Position numbers and translations under genes: made by a program
Part shown: positions 15,453-20,428 of the stretch, in pieces
Layout: every line of letters starts with the position of its first letter
How positions within the stretch are numbered: position 1 is the first letter of the stretch
Assembly: GCA_903904765.1 (NCBI GenBank)
Contig: CAIVEA010000752.1
Coordinates: forward strand, 1-20,428
Length of the DNA: 20,428 bases
Reading direction: 5' to 3'
Source: an uncultured Chloroflexota bacterium
GTDB taxonomy: Bacteria; Chloroflexota; Anaerolineae; Aggregatilineales; Phototrophicaceae
Notes under the pieces: model-generated
Database searches by the model: none
What the model was told of the DNA's origin: nothing
The model's input: the letters and a program-made list of their open reading frames with translations, nothing else

Positions 15453-16244
15453 ATGCGTTTCATCGTTCACAGTTTTCTGCGAGGCGGGCTGGTGCTGATC
15501 GCGGCCTGCCTATTGGCGGCCTGTGGCGGCACGCCGGCTGCCCCGACCGTTCCCCCGACCGCGATGGCAGATGTGCAGGCGGCGGTGGAGGCTACGCTGA
15601 CGGCGCTGGCTCCCACCAACACGCCCGCCCCCCGCGCCACGCTGCCGCCCGAACCGACAGCGACCGAAACGCCGATTGTGGTCACGCTGCCGCCCACGCT
15701 GGGCAAATCCATTCAGCCGCCGCTGACGATCACTTTGCCCGATGGTTGGCAGGTGGCGCAAAACGACGCGCTGGTGATGCCGGATGCCGACAATACCATT
15801 CGCACTGTGCCGTTCGTGGCCTATTCAGGGCCGGTGACGGGTGGCACAGGCACGATTGTGCTGCTGTGGGGCTTCCCCAACCTGTTCAACCCGATGCCGC
15901 AGAACGGCACGCCTTCCGCGCCCGATTTGTGGTCGGATGGGCTGCGCTTGCTGCGCTTGGCGATTGTGGAGGCCAACTGCAACGTGGGGACTGATCTGAA
16001 GCGCACCTTCCGCGTGGGCAACCTGTCGGCGGTGGGGACGCAGTTCGCGGCGGTGGACTGCCCGGAACTGCCGGATACACGGGGCTGGTTCGCGGGGCTG
16101 CAAAATGACGGCCTGAACTTCATCTTTTACGTGTATGGCGACCCGATCACGGTGATGGATACCAGCAGCGGCGAAATACAGGCGATTCTGGATAGTGTGC
16201 TATTCACGCTGCCAGAGGCCACGCCCGAAGCTACGCCGCCCTAG
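15453..16244 (+). CDS. Lipoprotein with Pro/Thr-rich linker
   Basis: The 263-residue product has a lipoprotein signal peptide: basic start MRFIVHSFLR, hydrophobic core and lipobox LLAAC with C24 as the lipidated cysteine. A low-complexity Thr/Pro/Ala linker follows (about 26-83), then a globular domain (about 86-250) starting QPPLTITLPDGWQV and rich in beta strands, ending in a TPEATPP tail. I do not recognise the domain. It should be tethered to the outer face of the cytoplasmic membrane. The ATG directly abuts the TAG of the HEAT-repeat gene (TAGATG), so translation is probably coupled. Together the pair may form an envelope complex of unknown role. Confidence 0.8.
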   Translation: MRFIVHSFLRGGLVLIAACLLAACGGTPAAPTVPPTAMADVQAAVEATLTALAPTNTPAPRATLPPEPTATETPIVVTLPPTLGKSIQPPLTITLPDGWQVAQNDALVMPDADNTIRTVPFVAYSGPVTGGTGTIVLLWGFPNLFNPMPQNGTPSAPDLWSDGLRLLRLAIVEANCNVGTDLKRTFRVGNLSAVGTQFAAVDCPELPDTRGWFAGLQNDGLNFIFYVYGDPITVMDTSSGEIQAILDSVLFTLPEATPEATPP

Positions 16245-16255
16245 TGATGCAGTTA

Positions 16256-16352
16256 CCCTCATTCCCAACCCTTCTCCCTCATGAAGAAGGGAATAAAAGG
16301 CTTATGCTTATGCCCCTCACCATGAGGGTTGAGGGACTACAGGGTGAGGGTT
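16256..16352. repeat. Paired C-rich dispersed repeats forming a long imperfect inverted repeat
   Basis: A 37-base unit at 16256-16292 aligns without gaps to the copy at 18157-18193 with 30 of 37 bases identical. A related unit in the opposite orientation lies at 16314-16351 (CCATGAGGGTTGAGGG then AGGGTGAGGG). The two can fold together as a long imperfect hairpin after the lipoprotein gene. It may end the HEAT/lipoprotein transcript. Confidence 0.6.
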
Positions 16353-16380
16353 TCGCCTGCCACAGACCGCGCTCATCGGC

Positions 16381-16386
16381 TATAAT
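16381..16386 (+). promoter_or_regulatory. Consensus -10 box placed for leaderless transcription of the glycoside hydrolase gene
   Basis: A perfect TATAAT ends 6 bases before ATG 16393. Transcription usually starts about 7 bases after the box, so the mRNA would begin at or within a base of the ATG. No ribosome binding site is present between box and ATG. The -35 region is weak. Confidence 0.5.
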
Positions 16387-16392
16387 CGCGGC

Positions 16393-18144
16393 ATGAATAC
16401 CCTCATTCACACACACAAACGCGCCGTCCTACTGCTGGCGGCGCTGCTGATTCTCGGCGGGCTGCTGGCGCTCGATCTGGCGGCTCACGGCGCGGCATGG
16501 CAGGTGTTCTGGTCGCTGACGGGCGAAGAAGACCCCCTCAGCCAAGTGCGCGGCATGGTTGAATGGTCGGGTAACATCCTGCGTCCGCCGCCCGTCACCC
16601 GCCCCGATGTGCCGATTGCTCATGCTGATGTGCCGCCCTATGGAATCAACACCTTCTTGCAGCAAGAAGTGGAAATCGCCAAGCGCGAACGCAGCCTGCA
16701 AATGATCGCCGATGCTGGCTTCAAGATGATCCGGCAACAGTTCCCGTGGGCGGATATCGAGATTCACGGGCGCGGGGATTTTGAAGATCGGCGCAACGAT
16801 CTGAACGGCGACGGCACGGCAGACGCGGTCAGTGCGTGGGACAAGTACGACAACATCGTAGACCTAGCTGAACGCTACGGCATTCAGATTCAGGCGCGGT
16901 TGGATAACCCGCCGGTGTGGACACGCGCCAACCCTGACAGTGGCGATTTCGCGCCGCCTGACGATGTGCAGGATTTCGTCAACTATGCCGCGACGGTGGC
17001 AGAACGCTACAAAGGGCGCATCCGCTACTATCAAATCTGGAACGAGCCGAATATTTACCCCGAATGGGGCAACGCACCTGTCAATCCCGAAGCGTATACT
17101 GACCTGCTGTGCCGCACCTACGACGCGCTGAAAGCGGTTGACCCGAACATCGTGGTCATCAGCGGGCCGCTGTCGCCCACGGTGTCACTCACTGATCGTA
17201 ACCTGAACGATTTCATCTTCCTCCAGCGCATGTATGACGCGGGGGCGGGGGCGTGCTTCGATGTGATGTCGGCGCAGGGGTACGGCTTCTTCAGCGGTCC
17301 GACCGATCGCCGTTTGCGCCCGATGACGCTAACCTATGCCCGTCACCTGTACATCCGCGATGTGATGGTCGCCAACGGGGACGCACACAAAGCCATCTGG
17401 ATCAGCGAGGCGGCGTGGAATCCGCAACCGGAAGACCCCTCTATCGTCACCTCGCAGTACGGCAACTTCGGCATTGTCACCGAGGAGCAGGCGGCACGCT
17501 ATATGCCGCTGGCCTATCAGCGGGCGCAGGAAGAATGGCCGTGGCTGGGCAACATTAGTTACTGGTTCTTCAAACGCGCTGCCGATTACGAGCGCAATCA
17601 GGCGTTTTATTACTTCCGCATGGTCGAGCCGGATTTCACGCCGCTGCCCGTGTACGATAGTATGAAAACCTTTATCACACAGCAGCAACCCGTGTTGTAT
17701 GCTGGCGTGCATCAGGCCGAACACTGGGCGGTGAGCTATCCGCAGGGACAAACGCAGGTCGAAACGCCGGGTGCAGAGTTCGGGACGGCGGTGGAAACCA
17801 CTGAAGCCACCTTCCGCGCTTACGGCACAGAAGTGATTTTGCGCTGGCGCGAGGGCGGCGACGCACTCTCGGTACAGGTGGACGGGCAGAATACGCTGGC
17901 GGGCGGTCATTGTACGCATGAGCTGGCGGCGGACGAGTGGCATGTGACGGTGCTATGTTCGGCGCTGCTGCCCGGTGAGCATACCTTCCACATCGTCCCC
18001 GCCACCGGAAGACCGATGCGGCTCGATTCGATCACCGTGCTCAACCGCGCTTACGAGAACCTTGTGCCATACGGGGCGCTGGGGACGGCGCTGCTGACGC
18101 TGGTGTTGCTGGCGCTGCGCGACATTCTGCGGGTACGACGATGA
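16393..18144 (+). CDS. Membrane-anchored clan GH-A glycoside hydrolase (GH39/PslG- or GH5-like)
   Basis: The 583-residue protein has an N-terminal membrane helix (about 11-31), a TIM-barrel catalytic domain (about 75-440), a beta-rich domain (about 450-550) and a second membrane helix near the end (about 560-578) followed by a basic tail. The catalytic pair fits clan GH-A: E218 in IWNEPN as acid/base and E339 in WISEAAWN as nucleophile. The barrel also shows GFKMIRQQFPWADIE and RLDNPPVWTR. The fold and spacing suggest an enzyme cutting beta-linked polysaccharide outside the cell, similar to PslG of biofilm systems. The substrate is unknown. The start is ATG 16393, next to a TATAAT box with no ribosome binding site. 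A GT39-like gene follows, which supports a role in surface glycan metabolism. Confidence 0.85.
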   Translation: MNTLIHTHKRAVLLLAALLILGGLLALDLAAHGAAWQVFWSLTGEEDPLSQVRGMVEWSGNILRPPPVTRPDVPIAHADVPPYGINTFLQQEVEIAKRERSLQMIADAGFKMIRQQFPWADIEIHGRGDFEDRRNDLNGDGTADAVSAWDKYDNIVDLAERYGIQIQARLDNPPVWTRANPDSGDFAPPDDVQDFVNYAATVAERYKGRIRYYQIWNEPNIYPEWGNAPVNPEAYTDLLCRTYDALKAVDPNIVVISGPLSPTVSLTDRNLNDFIFLQRMYDAGAGACFDVMSAQGYGFFSGPTDRRLRPMTLTYARHLYIRDVMVANGDAHKAIWISEAAWNPQPEDPSIVTSQYGNFGIVTEEQAARYMPLAYQRAQEEWPWLGNISYWFFKRAADYERNQAFYYFRMVEPDFTPLPVYDSMKTFITQQQPVLYAGVHQAEHWAVSYPQGQTQVETPGAEFGTAVETTEATFRAYGTEVILRWREGGDALSVQVDGQNTLAGGHCTHELAADEWHVTVLCSALLPGEHTFHIVPATGRPMRLDSITVLNRAYENLVPYGALGTALLTLVLLALRDILRVRR

Positions 18145-18156
18145 GGGGGATGAATG

Positions 18157-18193
18157 CCCTCACCCCCAACCCCTCTCCCTCAAGGCGAGGGGA
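18157..18193. repeat. C-rich dispersed repeat, copy between the hydrolase and GT39 genes
   Basis: This 37-base unit has CCCCTC (18170-18175) able to pair with GAGGGG (18187-18192). It matches the copy inside the GT39 gene (18913-18949) at 34 of 37 bases with no gaps. Confidence 0.75.
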
Positions 18194-18212
18194 GCAAGAG
18201 CGAGCGCATTCT

Positions 18213-18284
18213 GTAGGGATGCGGCGCAAGCCGTGTCCGCCGATTGCCCCCCTACAACGGACACGACATGCGTCGTATCCCTAC
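18213..18284. repeat. Long imperfect inverted repeat (27-base arms)
   Basis: The arm at 18213-18239 starts GTAGGGAT and ends GTGTCCG. The arm at 18258-18284 is its reverse complement at 23 of 27 positions. Three of the four differences are transitions. The 18-base loop contains a C-run. It lies between the hydrolase and GT39 genes, 44 bases before the chosen GT39 start, and next to the C-rich repeat at 18157. Confidence 0.75.
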
Positions 18285-18327
18285 GAAAGACGACGCATTT
18301 TTCGCATACTCCACCCAGAGGTCGGTT

Positions 18328-20277
18328 ATGGATAACGTAAGCGGCGGGGCGAAGTGGGTGATGGGCGTGGCGCTGGCGCTACTGCTGCTGGCGGGTGCGC
18401 TGCGCTTGCATCAAATCGGGGCGCAGTCCTATTGGAATGACGAGGGCAACGCGCTGGTGCAGGCGCGGCGGGATGTCGTGGCGATTGCCGAGAATGCCGC
18501 CCGCGATATTCATCCCCCCGGCTACTACTGGTTGCTGGCGGGCTGGCGCAGTCTTGTGGGTGAGAGTGAAGTGGCGCTGCGTTCGCTCTCGGCGTTCGCC
18601 AGCCTGCTCACGGTGGCGCTGGTCTACCAGATGGGACACCGCCTGTTCAATCCGGTGGTGGGGTTGGCGGCGGCTTTCTTCACGGCTTTGAACACTTTCA
18701 GCATTTACTACGCGCAGGAAGCGCGGATGTATGCGCTGCTCGGATTGTGGGCGGCAGCAGGGATGGCGCTGCTGGTGACGCTATTGCGCGGCGGCGGCTG
18801 GAAAACCGTGCTGGCGCTGGGACTGGTGAACGCGGCAGGGCTGTACACCCAATATGCCTACCCGTTCGTGATGCTGGCGCAAGGGGCGGTGCTGCTAGTT
18901 GGTGTGGCGTTACCCTCACCCCTGACCCCTCTCCCTCAGGGCGAGGGGAAGAATTCCGTACTATCCCGGTGGCGGGTGCTGGTGGCGTTTGTGCTGGCGA
19001 ACGTGCTGGCGCTGCTGCTGTTCGCGCCACTGCTGCCCACCGCGCTGCGGCAGGTGACTCAGTGGCCTAGTACGGGCGCGCCCATTCCAGCAGGCGAGGC
19101 GCTGGCGACCATCAGCGGGTGGCTGACGTTCGGCATGGCCTATACCCGTATTGACCACAGCGACAGCTTCATCCCGATCATGCTGCTCTTACTCAGCGGC
19201 GGGGCGTTGTTGTGGCTGGCGCTGTGCGGGCGGGGGATGGTGTGGCGACTGGGGATGCCTTTGTTCTGGCTAGTCGTTCCGGTGGGGATATTTCTGCTGC
19301 TCGGTCTGTTTCGTCCCGCCAACTTGAAGTTTTTGCTGCCCGCACAGATCGGGCTGGCGCTGTGGATGGGTGCGGGGTTAGGCGGTTGGTGGCAGGCGGC
19401 GCGGCGCGGCGGGCGCACTGATCGGCTGACGCTGGCCTTCGCGCTGCTGCAAGCGGGCTGGTTGATGGCCTATTTTGCGGCGGGCGTTCCACCACTGTAT
19501 AGCGACGCGCAGTATCAGCGTTCCGATTACCGGGCGATGGCTGCCCGCATCAGCGCGGATTTGCGCCCCGGTGATGCGATCATCCTGAATGCACCTAATC
19601 AGCGCGAAGTGTTCGATTTCTATTATCACGGCGATGCGCCCGTGTTCGGTCTGCCGGAAGGGCTGGGCGGGGACGACGCGGTGACGCTGGCGGCAGTCCG
19701 GCAGATTATCGCCGATTATGACCGCATTATCGTGCTGTATTGGGGCGATAACGAGCGCGATCCTAACCACATCGTTGAGTCTACGTTGGATGCCGAGGCG
19801 TTCGCGGCGGGAGATGATGTGTGGTACGGCGAGGTGCGCTTCGCCCGTTACGCCACGCCCGCCACGATGCAGGCGCAGGTGGCGGCACATGCGCCCTTTG
19901 GCGACTCAATCTGGTTGGAACACTACGCTCTCAGCAGCCGCACCGTGCAGGCGGGTGATGTGCTGCAACTCGAATTGGAATGGCGTACCGACGCGCCGCT
20001 GACCGCGCCTTACAAGGTATTCGTGCAATTGCTCAACGCGGGCGGGGTGTTGGTGGCACAGCGTGATAGCGAACCGGGCGGCGGGTCGCTGCCCACAACC
20101 GCATGGACAGTGGGTGAAAACCTGCTGGATCGGCACGGCCTCGCCATCCCCGCCGACCTACCCGCTGGCGATTACTTGCTCATTCTCGGCCTGTATAACC
20201 GCGATAACCCCGCCGAACGGCTGCCCACCCGCGCCGGACGCGACTATCTGGAACTGGGCGTGGTCATCGTGCGTTGA
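18328..20277 (+). CDS. GT39/PMT-like membrane glycosyltransferase with C-terminal beta domain
   Basis: The 649-residue protein has about ten hydrophobic segments between residues 9 and 387. The first outer loop has YWNDEG with D38 and E39, the expected catalytic acidic pair of the GT-C fold, then IHPPGYYW (61-68) and YYAQEARMYALLG (127-139), all typical of the PMT_2/GT39 group that uses polyprenyl-phosphate sugars. Residues about 390-510 form a soluble domain and 525-649 look like a beta-sandwich. Residues 195-208 (LPSPLTPLPQGEGK) are encoded by a dispersed repeat. The frame is open from 18244, but ATG 18328 with GAGG (18318-18321) is preferred because the earlier part overlaps the inverted repeat. 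It probably glycosylates exported proteins, lipids or polymers. Confidence 0.85.
   Translation: MDNVSGGAKWVMGVALALLLLAGALRLHQIGAQSYWNDEGNALVQARRDVVAIAENAARDIHPPGYYWLLAGWRSLVGESEVALRSLSAFASLLTVALVYQMGHRLFNPVVGLAAAFFTALNTFSIYYAQEARMYALLGLWAAAGMALLVTLLRGGGWKTVLALGLVNAAGLYTQYAYPFVMLAQGAVLLVGVALPSPLTPLPQGEGKNSVLSRWRVLVAFVLANVLALLLFAPLLPTALRQVTQWPSTGAPIPAGEALATISGWLTFGMAYTRIDHSDSFIPIMLLLLSGGALLWLALCGRGMVWRLGMPLFWLVVPVGIFLLLGLFRPANLKFLLPAQIGLALWMGAGLGGWWQAARRGGRTDRLTLAFALLQAGWLMAYFAAGVPPLYSDAQYQRSDYRAMAARISADLRPGDAIILNAPNQREVFDFYYHGDAPVFGLPEGLGGDDAVTLAAVRQIIADYDRIIVLYWGDNERDPNHIVESTLDAEAFAAGDDVWYGEVRFARYATPATMQAQVAAHAPFGDSIWLEHYALSSRTVQAGDVLQLELEWRTDAPLTAPYKVFVQLLNAGGVLVAQRDSEPGGGSLPTTAWTVGENLLDRHGLAIPADLPAGDYLLILGLYNRDNPAERLPTRAGRDYLELGVVIVR
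18913..18949. repeat. C-rich dispersed repeat lying in frame inside the GT39 gene
   Basis: Same 37-base unit as at 18157-18193 (34 of 37 bases identical), with the same CCCCTC/GAGGGG stem and the same spacing. It keeps the reading frame and encodes about PSPLTPLPQGEG in a loop between two hydrophobic segments. Confidence 0.8.
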
Positions 20278-20428
20278 TCGAATAGAGGACTACCTAGACC
20301 ATTCGGTGTGTCTCAATATACCGGTTAAGATTTTAGAGGTATTCTTAGGATGAAACATGAGAGTTCCCTGTTAGTCTAAGGCAACTTTTGGGCTTCGTCA
20401 GGGAATTCGGCATCTTTAACTGTTCAGA
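20278..20428. other. Region after the GT39 gene with no supported gene
   Basis: This 151-base stretch is less GC-rich than the genes before it. It contains an ATG at 20350 with AGGA before it, but that frame stops after nine codons. No RNA gene, repeat of the C-rich family or convincing terminator was seen. Confidence 0.5.

Noticed and set aside
1..20428. CRISPR array, tRNA, rRNA, insertion sequence or integrase
   Set aside because: No regularly spaced repeats, cloverleaf sequences, rRNA segments or transposase motifs were recognised. All intergenic gaps are shorter than about 300 bases.

Overview
The window most resembles a chromosomal segment of a Chloroflexota bacterium, probably of the Anaerolineae or a related lineage. 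This is an inference from gene content and style. Most genes are GC-rich. Surface proteins have Pro/Thr-rich linkers, there is a secreted SH3b-WD40 protein and a PIN-TRAM membrane protein, and C-rich palindromic repeats of the 'CCCTCACCCC...GAGGGG' kind are dispersed between genes. No tRNA, rRNA, CRISPR array or transposase was seen.

Layout. (1) 1-3383, plus strand: a 5'-truncated ornithine cyclodeaminase/mu-crystallin family gene, an M24 metallopeptidase and a sterol/macrolide-type glycosyltransferase. (2) 3470-5589, minus strand: a lower-GC type II restriction-modification island. It has an intact Dcm-like cytosine-5 methyltransferase followed by a restriction endonuclease gene interrupted by one in-frame amber codon. 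(3) 5756-8283: a small membrane protein (minus), then on plus a cytochrome P450, a DUF4342-like protein and another small membrane protein. This part holds the most compact regulatory-looking DNA: a 16-bp perfect palindrome at a promoter, and a P450/DUF4342 leader with two mutually exclusive stems. (4) 8383-12976: a secreted SH3b/WD40 protein (minus), diverging from a two-PAS membrane histidine kinase (plus) across a gap with a 14-bp perfect palindrome, then a CrtC/AttH-like secreted protein (minus). (5) 13253-16244, plus: a PIN-TRAM protein, then a tightly coupled pair made of a HEAT-repeat/membrane protein and a lipoprotein. (6) 16393-20277, plus: a membrane-anchored clan GH-A glycoside hydrolase with a leaderless-type promoter, and a GT39-like glycosyltransferase that carries a dispersed repeat translated in frame. 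20278-20428 holds no gene that I can support.

How the parts may work together. The last two genes suggest envelope glycan processing. The HEAT/lipoprotein pair and the SH3b-WD40 protein are envelope proteins of unknown role. The kinase has no response regulator in the window. No clearly new multi-gene system is evident. The best leads are the amber-interrupted restriction gene, the 7475-7536 leader, the two operator-like palindromes, and repeat DNA used as coding sequence.
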